Part shown: piece after piece, positions 48,251 through 58,930 of the stretch
How positions within the stretch are numbered: the first letter of the stretch is position 1
Layout: every line of letters starts with the position of its first letter
From: Ophioderma brevispina
Taxonomy: Eukaryota > Echinodermata > Ophiuroidea > Amphilepidida > Ophiodermatidae
NCBI GenBank assembly: GCA_023653785.1
Contig: JAMKCH010022335.1
Span: 1-64,000 of the forward strand
Reading direction: 5' to 3'
DNA: 64,000 bases
Notes under the pieces: model-generated
Databases searched by the model: none
What the model saw: only the letters and a program-made list of their open reading frames with translations
What the model was told of the DNA's origin: nothing
Program-made: the position numbers and the translations under genes

Positions 48251-48748
48251 TGAAACCGTTGTATTGTAAGAAATCTTACGGTAACCCGCTCCCGGCCACA
48301 TTGGACCTAAATCGTAAGTGTGAAATCTCATTATTTGATTCATGCAGTTCGAAGCAGGGGGTTATGTAAATTCAGAAGAGGGTGTTTTGCCTGTAGTGCC
48401 ATGGGCATAAACAAGCACAGACAGTGCGGAGCGGGAGTCTAATTCTGTGCACGTGTCAATCAAGTCGTAGCCATCGCATCGTGCCATCGTCATGGGTAGT
48501 CGTTTTATTTAGGGAAATCACGGAGTTTGTTCGTCAGTGGTGTGAATCTAGTAGGCTTCGGCTTTGCCGGGTCCGTTATCAGAATCGTAGCCAGAATCGT
48601 ATAGTCAAAGCAACTTCACAGGACGTTTCATCCCAAGTATGCAAATGAGGTATTGCCTTTTATTCCGTCAAGCGATACTGCACAACATCATACAGCACAT
48701 GACGGAATCAATAAGCCAAATAGGCATTTTCACTTCCGGTAATATTTT

Positions 48749-48970
48749 TAGGACTCCTGACCTTTGACCCCGTTAATATTTCAAGAAAATTGCCTTTTGG
48801 TAATTTTGAAAAATAGTTCCAAGATATTTTTTGATATTTAAAAATAGATAATTTAATTTATAAATAATAATTTATGGCATATATTTTAGTTGGCTATTGC
48901 TGGAATAGTTAAAAAGCTTAATTATTAAAACCATAATCTTGATTTGTCAAAGGTCAGGAGTCTTAAAAAG
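48749..48970. mobile_element. Small inverted-repeat element with DR1-like ends
   Basis: AGGACTCCTGACCTTTGAC (48750-48768) is matched by GTCAAAGGTCAGGAGTCTT (48946-48964) in inverse. The interior is AT-only-like. Each end therefore carries a TGACCTTTGACC-type motif. Confidence 0.65.
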
Positions 48971-49043
48971 TGGCAAAACCTTCCCACAATGCATCACAAA
49001 TCTGTAATGCTGATTTCGCTTATTGTAATCACTGACCTCTACA

Positions 49044-50175
49044 CCCGGGCCTCTACACATGGATAGCGGGCTGCCGCACAGTTGAATGGTTGCCGAGTGA
49101 AACAACAGGAAGTTGGTTTTTGACCTGTACAATATGGCGGAAACAATGCATACACCTGCTGGTGCACATATTCCACACATACAGAGTGGTCCAAAAAAAG
49201 TTTACACTTTTTCATCTGCAAATTTCTCAAAAGTGGGTAGACATATCAAAATAGTTTGAAGGTATTTATTAACTACAATATCTTGTTGGAACCTGGTGAA
49301 AACGGCGTTGAAAACAAAGCCGCAATGACAAAATGGCCGCCATCTAGAGAAAAAAGGTCAAAACCACTTTGCACACACGTAAGTCTATGGCACTCTGTTG
49401 GTGTTCACGAATTATATCCAAGATTGATACACACACATTGAACAATGCACCCCGTCATGGGACTTGGTATTTGATAATAACAGGTAAGAATTAATAATCA
49501 AATTATTTAAAGTTTCTCCTATAAATTTAAAAATCAAACGGCTGCAATATTTCTTCTTTATGATGTTGTCCCAAACCATGCAAACACTTCGAAAATGTAT
49601 AAGCAGAGTCTCGATCAGTCATGGCAAGAAAAAAAGCATGTATCTTTCAATTTAAAATGCTCCCCCAATTGAAATCAACTTAATTATTATGTAAATAGGC
49701 ATTTCAAGTTCAGTTTCACGGTTGAGATATTCTCCCATTCATTTTCAAACGGTAAACACTTCACACAAACTTGAAGGGTGTTCAGCAGTTTGATTAGTGA
49801 GTAGACCTCCAGTTCATTGTATTGATTTCTGTTAACCATAAGTGGTTGTCCCATAGACTTACGTGTGTGCAAAGTGGGTTTTGACCATTTTTCCATATAT
49901 GGCCGCCATTTTGTTATTTGAGCTTTGTTTTGAACGCCGTTTTCACCAGGTTATAACAAGATATTGTAGTTAATAAATATCTTCAAAAAATGTTGATATG
50001 TCCACCCACTTTTGAGAGATTTGCAGATATAAAAGTGTAAACCTTTTTTTGAACCACACTGTATGTTCTATTGTTGGACAAGGTGTATGCATTGTTTCCC
50101 GCCATATTCTATAGGTCAAAAACCAACTTCCTGATGTTTAAATCGGCGACTCTGACCCGCTATCCATGTGTAGTA
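49044..50175. mobile_element. 1.1-kb foldback with arms of about 330 bp
   Basis: The left arm (about 49044-49393) runs from CTACACATGGATAGCGGG through GGAAGTTGGTTTTTGACCTG, CACTTTTGAGAAATTTGCAG-type sequence (here reversed), AACTACAATATCTTGTT and AATGGCCGCCAT to CACACACGTAAGTCTATGG. It is repeated in reverse complement at about 49855-50175. The spacer of about 460 bases shows no coding motif. Transcripts across it would form a long double-stranded RNA. Confidence 0.88.
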
Positions 50176-50404
50176 CCTCGATTGCTTTCTTGGGACCTCT
50201 ATATGACACGTACGTTTACCCCTCATAGCATGCAGCACTCGCTAGGATCCCCCAGGATAACGGGTGTCTTTGAAAAAACTGTCGCACTTATCAGGCTTTC
50301 GATGTGGTCCATAAGTAAATATAAAATTGCAATAAAATACTAAAAACAAATAGTTTGAAATAAATTAATCCAATAATATTTATTTTTATATTGAGATGGC
50401 GATA

Positions 50405-50712
50405 TTAAAGGTGCGTGTTCCAATCGTATTTGGGACCCCGGAAGTAGTATCGATTTTGATATCAGATGAAAGGTCGTATTTTTCTTAATGTCGTCCTGAA
50501 ATTTGAGCCCTCAAATCCATTTCATTCGCAAGATACAAACAAAAAAACTACCGTCACGGTAGTGAATAGGGCTTTGCAATATGCGTTATTGCTTCTTCCG
50601 TCAAAATCGCAAGTTTGTTTCCCACGGTACTTGATGGGGCGTATGTGCAAGTGCCAGTCTCTCATATCAAGTAGAGAACACGATAGACATAAATCGGAAC
50701 AAGCACCTTTAA
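50405..50712 (-). mobile_element. MITE family 2, copy B
   Basis: Inverted relative to 11750-12078. Ends are TTAAAGGTGCGTGTTCC and GGAACAAGCACCTTTAA, nearly perfect complements over 17 bases, better preserved than in copy A. Internal blocks such as GTAGTATCGATTTTGATATC and CTCATATCAAGTAGAGAACA match. Confidence 0.9.
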
Positions 50713-51164
50713 TAGACTGAACATGAAAAAATATTTTAATTCATTCTAAATTCATTTTTATTCATTTTATAAGTTAATTTGAACTCATAAATCAATTTCA
50801 ATTCATTAATAAACAAGTTATTAGAAGATTATGGTTTGAAAGAAAATATATGTACTGTCTTTTCCCTATTTGATCTGTCAAAACATCTCCCCCTAGTCTT
50901 AGTTCACTTCTCTTTCCCCGGGCCCTATTGATACTTGAAACTGTATACAACTGCATGAGACTTTCACAGCAAGGGCATTCGGTCAGGAAGGGGAAAATAA
51001 ATAAACAACGGGGTCTTTGGGTGAGAGTCAGTCTTCCAGAACAGAAACCATAATTGATGTCAATGGTTTGTTAATTTCGTAATATTAAAAATAATGAAAA
51101 ATATTAATAATAGGCTGTGACTTCCAAAGAACTTTCTCAACTCAATAATGATAAAAAATATATC

Positions 51165-52600
51165 CTGTCCCCGAGGACCGATAAGGCTTGAACTATTCGT
51201 AGTTATAACATTGATAAATATTAAAAAAAAATACTTATAGGGGATGTCTCCATTTAAGTATGAAGTTTTCATCTTGATATAATGGCCTTCACACCATCTG
51301 TTAAGTTTCGCGCCGATATTTCAACCCGTTTTGATGTGGGAGCTAAAAACGTGAGTTTGCAATCCCCATAGAGTACTGTCATAAAATTAATATTGGTCGA
51401 CCACAATGGAGCTTTTTCATTCATAACATCGAAGTCAAACATCCTTTAGCCCTAAGATTTCACAGGGTAAATGAGAAAAATAGTAGCTTTCTTCAAATAC
51501 CAAAATTTTGACCACTTCCGGTAAAATCTGGGGTTCTGCGGACGACGCTATTAGCTATCGGACCATGAGGCGTCTTTCTTAAATTCCCACACAAAAAGAA
51601 AAGGAAAAAAAGAAGAAAAGGAACGAAAACAAGCCACAATCATTATTTTTTCCTCTAAAAAATTAAAATTCCCATTGTGTCCCTCAAATACAAGTATTGC
51701 GTCTTACAAATAATATTTAGTGAAAAACAGATGTTAATCGCTCATTACAATTACTAAACGTACATAAACAAACAACAACAATTACAGAGAATCACAAAGC
51801 AGCAGCTAAGTAAAAGAGCTTCAAACAAATACAAAATAATGAAGTTCATACAGTACACAGTGAGGGTAGAGCCAGTTTACCCACTACTACGCAAATAGTT
51901 CACATACAAAAAGATGCAATGTCAATGCTGTTTACACAATAAAGACAAGCAGTGAAAAATTCACAAAAAATAGGTAGATCAAAGGACCATTTTTTAAAGT
52001 TCTTGTACCCTTTTTACGTGTAATGTCATATTCCATTTCACGTTTAATCAAAGTAAAATTTTTCAAAGCAACCAAAATTTGAGATCACTTCCTGAAATCT
52101 ACATCTGTAAATATAAAACTAAAAAAAATATGAAAGTAACCTATCATTTGTAACACCAAACATAGGGTCATAAGTTATCAAAATGAAAATCAGAATGAAG
52201 TTTGTCACTGACCAGCTTAAACAAATCATTCCAAATTGGGTTGACCTTTTCACATTCACTTAAAGGTTCACTCAAAAAATTCCTGTATACTGAGTAAGAT
52301 TAAGTGTAACCGGATTCGGGATTGCATTTAATTTTATTGAGTCATTTCAATGTATATATAATCACTAATCATGTATTTTAATTGAGATAGCTCAAAATGT
52401 TTGAAACAGTACAATTAATAATATTTTCTTCTACATGTAGTCAAAATCATGCTACTTTATTGCGCTATAACTAATAATATGTTCTTCTACATGTACTCAA
52501 AATCACACTACTGTATTGCGCTATAATAAGTACACAAAGAAATTATCAAGTTAGTCCAATTATTGTAGTAGATTTCAAAATGAGTGAGAACTCATTAAAA
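51165..52600 (+). repeat. Segmental duplication unit 1
   Basis: Collinear with 53565-57340. Shared parts are 51165-51650 (AAGGCTTGAACTATTC, then the MITE family 3 copy at 51234-51582, then the purine-rich GAAAAGGAACGAAAAC stretch), 51952-52290 (CCATTTTTTAAAGT, ATCTACATCTGTAA, TTTGTCACTGACCAGC, TCCAAATTGGGTTGAC) and 52310-52450 (TTGCATTTAATTTTATTGAG, ATTTTAATTGAGATAGCTCA). The two units have the same orientation. Unit 1 lacks the palindrome array found in unit 2. Confidence 0.78.
52405..52525 (+). repeat. Two-copy tandem repeat, about 60-bp period
   Basis: TTCTTCTACATGTA(G/C)TCAAAATCA and TTGCGCTATAA occur twice in succession with few changes. Confidence 0.85.
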
Positions 52601-52794
52601 GTTTTAGGTCTGTCCATTCACCGTGAGAGGTAAGAGGAAATATTTTAATGGCCGCAGGTAGAAAAGTTTATGGTACTCATACAATGTATAGAAATGTAGC
52701 TAGTATGCTACTCATACAATGTATAGAATTAATGTTGACATAAAATACATTGTCACATCTAAGATAGCTTGGATGTTTCATTTGAAGCATCAGG

Positions 52795-53210
52795 GTGAAA
52801 ACACCAGCAAACATTTCATTAAATGTTGTTATTTGAACATAACTTACCTTTGACACTGCAAAATACCATTCTTTATCACAGTACTGGAGAAATAACGCAT
52901 TCTTATATCAATGCACACATAACACAACTAAGTTTTTTTGCCATCAAAAGTGGGCCAAACTTGTATAAAAGATTAGCACAAAGCAGATTTGACAAGTCCT
53001 TCTATTTAACAGGCCATTGTAGAACTGAATGCACCAGTTTCCAGTAAGCCGATTTTGTAAAGTAACTTTATACCACGGATACAATATGTTTTGTAATGGC
53101 ATCAAAGACTGAGTCTCCACATGGCCGGGGATTGAACTATCACCCCTATGGAAATATGTATGGAGTCTCACTTAATTTGAAATCTACTATAATCAAACTG
53201 CTGGAACTCA
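52795..53210 (+). repeat. Dispersed repeat G, copy B
   Basis: Partner of 13240-13660. It contains about 90 additional internal bases (52900-53030) relative to the partner. On the minus strand, GATAGTTCAATCCCCGGCCA around 53118-53137 resembles a tRNA B box. Confidence 0.6.
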
Positions 53211-53317
53211 AATCAATGCTGTATATGTATGAAGGGAAATGGGGAAAAGAAGAGGGAAAACGAAAAAAGAAATGTTTGGCGGTACTATGTGCCTTGTTTT
53301 ACATTGCATCATTCCTC

Positions 53318-53480
53318 TTAAAGGGACACCACCCGATCCTCAGCCTCGACCCTACCTTTCACACCATTAAACCTGAGATTTTGGATTCAAATTGCAATTT
53401 TTGAAAATTAAAATATTTTGGTATATCCTTCATACGAAATGAGAAAAATAATCATGTTGTAATCGGTTGGGCACCTTTAA
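53318..53480. mobile_element. MITE family 5, short TTAA-ended element
   Basis: Left end TTAAAGGGACACCACCCGAT; right end ATCGGTTGGGCACCTTTAA. They are imperfect inverted repeats over about 20 bases enclosing about 125 bases. Non-coding. Confidence 0.7.
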
Positions 53481-54041
53481 TACGTTAGTTGTTAATTAAT
53501 CACGTGAGTAAATTGTAGACGAGCCCTGGCAATGTAGCAGCCTGGCAATCGACCCGTGTAAAGGCTAAGGCTTGGAACTATTCATGAATTATAACTTGAT
53601 GAATATTTTAAAATATATAGTTAAAGGGATGACACATTTAAGCAAAGAATCTGGCTAGAAGCTTTAAGTATATAACGTTTTCCATCGTTGAAGAATGGCT
53701 CCACGCCAGTTTGTAAAGTTTCGCGCCGATATTTCAACCCGTTTGATGTGGAGCTAAAACCTGATTTTTGGAACTCCCCATAGAATACGGTCATATTAAT
53801 ATTGGTCGACCAATATGGGCATATTTCACCATAACATCGAAGCCAAACATCCTTTGACCCTAGATTTCACAGGGTAAATGATAAAAATATACTTCTTCAA
53901 ATACCAGAATTTTGACCATCTTCCGGTAAATCGGTGGTTCTGGGGACGACGTTATAGCGATCGGACCAGGAGGCGTCTTCCATAAATTCTCACCCAAAAA
54001 GGAAAGGGGAAAAAATAAAAGGAAACGAAAACAATCATTAG

Positions 54042-56070
54042 TTTTTCGGCACGCGTTGCGACATTTCGGCAACGTTTGCGACATTTCGGCAACGCGTTGC
54101 GGCATTTCGGCAACGCGTTGCGGTGTCGGCCCATCAAAATCATGAATTCCTTTCCTTTTCCTGTGACGTATTTCAAAATTAAATCTCACACAACGCTTTT
54201 ACGGCCTCACAACGCGGTGTGCAACCTTCACACACGCGTTGCAAAAAAAAAAATGAGATACGTTTTGACCCTTATGACTTCACAACCGTTGTGAGTTTAC
54301 AACGTGGGGGGTTGGAAGCTCGCAACGCGTTGTGCAGGCTGCACGCGTTGTGAAGGCATAAGGTCATAAGTATGCTGCACGCGGTTGGTGGATCTATTTT
54401 TTTAAATACGTCACAGAAATGCAGGATTTTGATTGCTGACCCGCAGACGCCTTGCCAAAATGTCGCAACGCGTTTGCTACTTTCTACAATACGTTATGAC
54501 CCTATGGCTTGTGAACCTTCTCAACGCGTTTGTGAGGCTTGCAACGCGTTTGAAGGTCGCAACTCTTGTGAAGCCTTGCACGCGTGTGAGTTTCCACAAC
54601 GCGTTTGCTAGCTACTTTTGCATACGCGGTTGGGGTCTAATTTTTTTGAAATACGTCACAGAAATTCGTCAGTCTAAGTGGCCGACGCCGCAACGTGTTG
54701 CTACTTCCGCAACGCGTGCCGAAATGTCGCAACGCGTTGCGGCAGATACGTTTGGCGCTTTATGGCTTGCATACGCGCTGGCCCGCTTTACTCTTGGGTT
54801 TTTGCGTCGAAATTTTTTGTGATTGTCTGACTTTTAAATGCCTTCTTTTCATACCAAAAAAATTAAAATCGGCCAAGCCGTTAATGAGTTAATTAGTCAG
54901 GGTCCCATGGACCCCCCCTCCTTGGGCCTAACGGAAGTTGCGTAATTTCGGCAACGCGTTGCGACGTCGGCGAATCAAAATCATGAATTTCTGTGACCTA
55001 TTAAAAAAAATAGACCTACAAACGCGTTGCTAGATACTTGCAACGCGTGCAAACCTTCACAACGCGATGCGAGCGTCACAAACCGTTGCAAGTTCACAAC
55101 GCCCCCCCGGGTTTGTGAAGGTCGCACAAGCCATAAGGGTCATAACGTAATTGCCGCACGCGTTGTTGAAAGTAGCAAAGCTTTTGCGACATTTCGGCAA
55201 CGCGTTTGCTACAGATTTCGGCAAAGCGTTGCGACATTCGGCAACGCGTTGCCGGCATTTTCGGCAACGCGTTGCGGTGTTGGCGAATCAAAATCATGAA
55301 TTTCTGTGGACGTATTTCAAAAATAGAAATCTACAACGCGTTGCGACCTTCACAACGCGGTTGCCAAACCGTCACAACGCCGTGCGGCAATTCGTTTATG
55401 ACCCTTATTGCCTTCAACGGCGGTTGAAGTTTACATCGTTTTGTGAAGCTCGCAACGCTGTTGTGAAGCTTGCAACGCGTTGTGAAGGCCATAAGGGTCA
55501 TAACGGATTGCCGCAACGCTTGTGTGGATTCTATTTTTTTAAATACGTCACAGAAATGCATGATTTGATTGGCTGACGCCGCAAAGCGTTGCCAAAATGG
55601 TCGCAACGCGTTGCTACTTTCTACAATACGTTATGACCGAATGGGCTTGTGAACCTTCGCACCACGTTGTGAAAGCTTGCAACGCTTTGTGAAGGCTTGC
55701 AACGCGTTGTGAGTTTCCACAACGCGTTGCTAGACCACTTGTGGCACGCGTTGTGGGTCTAATTTTTTTGAAATACGTCACAGAATTCGTCATTCTATTG
55801 GGCCGACGCCGCAACGCGTTGCTACTTCTCGCAACGCGTTTGCCGAAATGTCGCAACGCGTGGCGGCCATACTTATGGCCTTTTATGGCTTGCGATACGC
55901 GCTGCCGCTTTACCGTGGGTTTTTGCGTCGAAATTTTTTGTGATTGTCCTGACTTTTAAATGCGCGTCTTTCATACCAAACAATTTTAAAATCGGCCAAG
56001 CCGTTAATGAGTTAATTAGTAGGGTCCGCCCCCAGGACCCCCCTCCCTTGGCACTAACGGAAGTCCAATG
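54042..56070. repeat. CpG-rich array of the palindrome GCAACGCGTTGC
   Basis: The octamer AACGCGTT occurs about twenty times exactly (counted by eye) and a similar number of times with one change, mostly inside the perfect 12-base palindrome GCAACGCGTTGC. Spacers are variations of CGACATTTCG, AAGCTTG and TTGTGAAGG. A larger unit of about 1.13 kb is repeated: AAATACGTCACAGAAATGCA is at 54404 and about 55541, and GGGTTTTTGCGTCGAAATTT at 54796 and 55917. The first unit starts at about 54042 and the second near 55175. Each unit ends with GGACCCCCC...TTGGGC and CTAACGGAAGT. Open frames here (Arg-, Asn- and Ala-rich on both strands) come from the repeat and are not genes. Confidence 0.92.
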
Positions 56071-56635
56071 AGAATATTAAAAAAAATCACAGAAACAAAG
56101 CTTTTTTTTCTGATATATTTTCACACATCATATGCGTAACCATTATAGTAACATTAAAAAGAATTAACCCTTTATTCTGAAACAAACACTTTTCATTGTG
56201 AACATTGCTAAACTGTTACCGGTACAAAAGTCTTGGGAAAATGAAGGTGTATTTTTGCACACCCGTAAAAAATCCATATTCTTAAACGTCAAGTGTTTTG
56301 TTAAATATAATGTAATTTTTGGTCTTCTATAGTAACTATCAACATAAAATAAGTTTTCAAAAAGTTTGATGTAGCGCAAGCCATTTAATTTTCCGTCTTT
56401 TTGCCCCATTTTTCGCGTGTTTTGAAAACAAATGTTTTGTCTCCTAATTTGTCAGCCCAAATAACAAATTTCATTTTTTATTGCTGATTTCGGGTTGTCT
56501 TATTACCCTTAACATGTGGTATAATTTCGTAGCAAAATTCTCCTCGGAAAAGTATTTCCTTAGGGGGAGGGGGTCCCATGGACCCCCCCCCCCTTGGGCA
56601 CCATCGGGAGTGAAAACCCTTGGTCACTTAAGTGT
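56071..56635. other. Flank of the array with a third terminal block
   Basis: Near 56570-56605 GGGTCCCATGGACCCCCC and TTGGGCACCATCGGGAGT repeat the block that ends each array unit (54901-54947 and 56025-56065). A partial third unit stripped of palindromes may therefore lie here. No gene seen. Confidence 0.45.
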
Positions 56636-57340
56636 TAAGACGTGACAAATACACAAAAAAAATAAAGGGCCATTTTTTAAGTGCTGACTTTTCCATTTAC
56701 ACCTTTCTACGTTAATGTAGTCAATATTGCAAAATCAAATTTTCAAGCATCGAATTGGGATCAGTTCGGAATCTACATCTGTAATATAAATCTTACAGCA
56801 CAAAATTAAATTTATGGAAGTAACCTGTCTTTTGGGTCAACATATGGTCAAAGTTATCAAATTGAAAATTAGAATGAAGTTTGTCACTGACCAGCGTACA
56901 AATCATTCCAAATTGGGTTGACTTTTCACATTCATTAATACAGTGCACTACAGTTTCATGAAATTTGGTCACAAACTGTGGCAAATAAATATTCAACACA
57001 GCTTTCCCATTTAATGATAACCGCCAGCGATCCACATTCAAGTTCGGCTCAGATTTGTTTCAATTTTACCTTATAACTCAATCAAAACTCATTACAGGAA
57101 AATTGATACAAATTACAAATTTGTCAAATAAAACAGAAAAAGCCCTTTATCTCGATAATGGAAACTGGGTTGCATTTAATTTTATTGAGTCATTTCAATG
57201 TTGTAATCTTTTAAGTATTACTAATTATGTATTTTAATTGAGATAGCTCAAAAGTTTGAATAAGGACAATCTAAAAATAATATAAAAATAAAAGTACTCA
57301 AAATCACACACTACTTCCTTACAAATAAGGAATTGGTCCT

Positions 57341-57740
57341 TAACGCATAGTTTATGCCAAGAGTGTCATTACAACCAACTTCACCCACCCAAAAAACCTA
57401 AACACCTATCCAAACTCATGTTCAAGTTCTTGTGGAACAAAAAAGTTTCTGGAAATTTTGCTTCCAGATGGTTATTGCCCCCAGGGACAAAAGCAGGATA
57501 CTAGGCAACCATAGTGCATTTGACGCATTGTGGACATGCGTAGGAGACAAGTATTTATTGAATGGCGGCCGCGGCCAATCAGCATATTTCCAAATCCACT
57601 CAGAGCGACTTACATGTAGGAAAAAATAGTTTACAACCATGGGTATGTACAGATTAATTTGTTTCTTTCGGACACTTTCCGACCGGGTCTCAGTAAAGCA
57701 AACTTTGAACTATATATGAGAAGTTAAATTGCGTGATCAA
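57341..57740. other. No gene recognised
   Basis: Two overlapping frames of 65-72 codons, one on each strand at 57422-57640, have no recognisable motif. Nothing else stands out. Confidence 0.4.
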
Positions 57741-58010
57741 GTAATGTTGTTGAGTGAAAGGCTTTCCCTAACCCGACTTCCTAATCAAGTATCAGTGAAG
57801 CCCAATTAAAACGCACCACAGTGCTATTTGAATGGCATTGGTATATTTGCTGAGAAAAAGTTTCCCTAGCCCGCCTCCAATAAATTATTAGTGAAGCCAA
57901 ATACCGCGCCCCCAAGACAATTGAATGGCTTGATAAAACATTGCTGAGAAAAATTTTCCCTAGCCCGCCTTCCCAATAAGTATTAGTGAAGCCACTATAC
58001 AATGCACAAC
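57741..58010 (+). repeat. Three-unit tandem repeat of 92-98 bp
   Basis: TTTCCCTA(A/G)CCCG(C)CT starts at 57763, 57861 and 57955. Each unit contains AGTGAAGCC, TTGAATGGC-like sequence and TTGCTGAGAAAAA. Unit lengths are about 98 and 94 bases. Confidence 0.85.
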
Positions 58011-58854
58011 ATACTTCTGTACTAGTTCTACATGTTTTTTTGAGGTTGGCTGGATAACACGTAGCACCATAACAACTTGAATTTGATTGCCTTTTAATCT
58101 ACAGTAAGCCATATTAATTAAACAGTACAATTCTCGCAATACCTTTAATTAGTTAGGACAATCATGAACAGGTTTATGCTGAGCCTGAAGAAAAATCTCT
58201 AGGTCAGTCCTGACCATCCAAATATGTATTATTCCTGCACATGCCAGGATCATAGAATAGTAACCATTTACCCACCAATAAATGAAGACTTCAACTGCAA
58301 AGCATATATCACAAATCCCATCCTTAAATGCATTTCATTGTCAAATCAGTCCACGTTGGTCCAGATTACTAAATGGCGAAACACTACATATTTCAATAAG
58401 AGCTGACACATTGCCCCTAAGATAAGTTTAAAATAAACCACCAACAAGAAAATGGTGGGTTGGGTGGAAAAATATTTCTGTCAAACCAACACTCATTGCC
58501 GTACTCCTACGCCTGTCAGAATGCGTTGTGATACTAACCCGTACACCTTAAGAAACATTGGTAGTCCTGCCTAAAGAACGCGACATTGCTACGCTAACAA
58601 AGCATAAACGTGAATTCACCCTCCTGACCATAAAATACCAATAGCGCTATTAGCATCACAATAATGGCAACCAGAAGTCTGAGGGACCGGAAACAGCCTT
58701 TTGCTGTGGGCACATGCGTTTTCTTCTTTCAATCCGTTAGGACTTCTTTCATAACGTTATTTTCGATCCGTTATTTTCTGCTGAGTACGGAACGAACAGA
58801 ATTTTAACGTGAGTTTGGAAAGATCGGCGCGGTTGTGGGTGATACACTCCTATT
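58011..58854. other. No gene recognised
   Basis: Unassigned sequence with no coding signal noticed. Confidence 0.4.
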
Positions 58855-58930
58855 ATGTGTGTGTACGTGTGTGGGTGTGTGTGGTTGTTGTGAGGGTGTG
58901 TGGGATGTTGTGTGTGTGTGTGTGTTGTAG
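58855..58930. repeat. GT-rich microsatellite
   Basis: Interrupted TG/TGTG runs on the plus strand. The minus-strand Thr/His/Pro open frame over it is a repeat artefact. Confidence 0.9.

Larger units (their letters stand above)
53565..57340 (+). repeat. Segmental duplication unit 2, interrupted by array
   Basis: This unit matches unit 1 (51165-52600) at 53565-54045, 56636-56940 and 57165-57275 in the same order and orientation. The material between 54045 and 56636 has no counterpart in unit 1, where only about 300 bases separate the same landmarks. It includes a MITE family 3 copy at 53621-53975. Confidence 0.75.

Noticed and set aside
54042..55960. Many overlapping open frames up to 141 codons on both strands
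   Set aside because: All derive from the CpG palindrome array (Arg-Asn-Ala-Leu-type repeats). Palindromic repeats avoid stops in several frames, so length is not evidence of coding.
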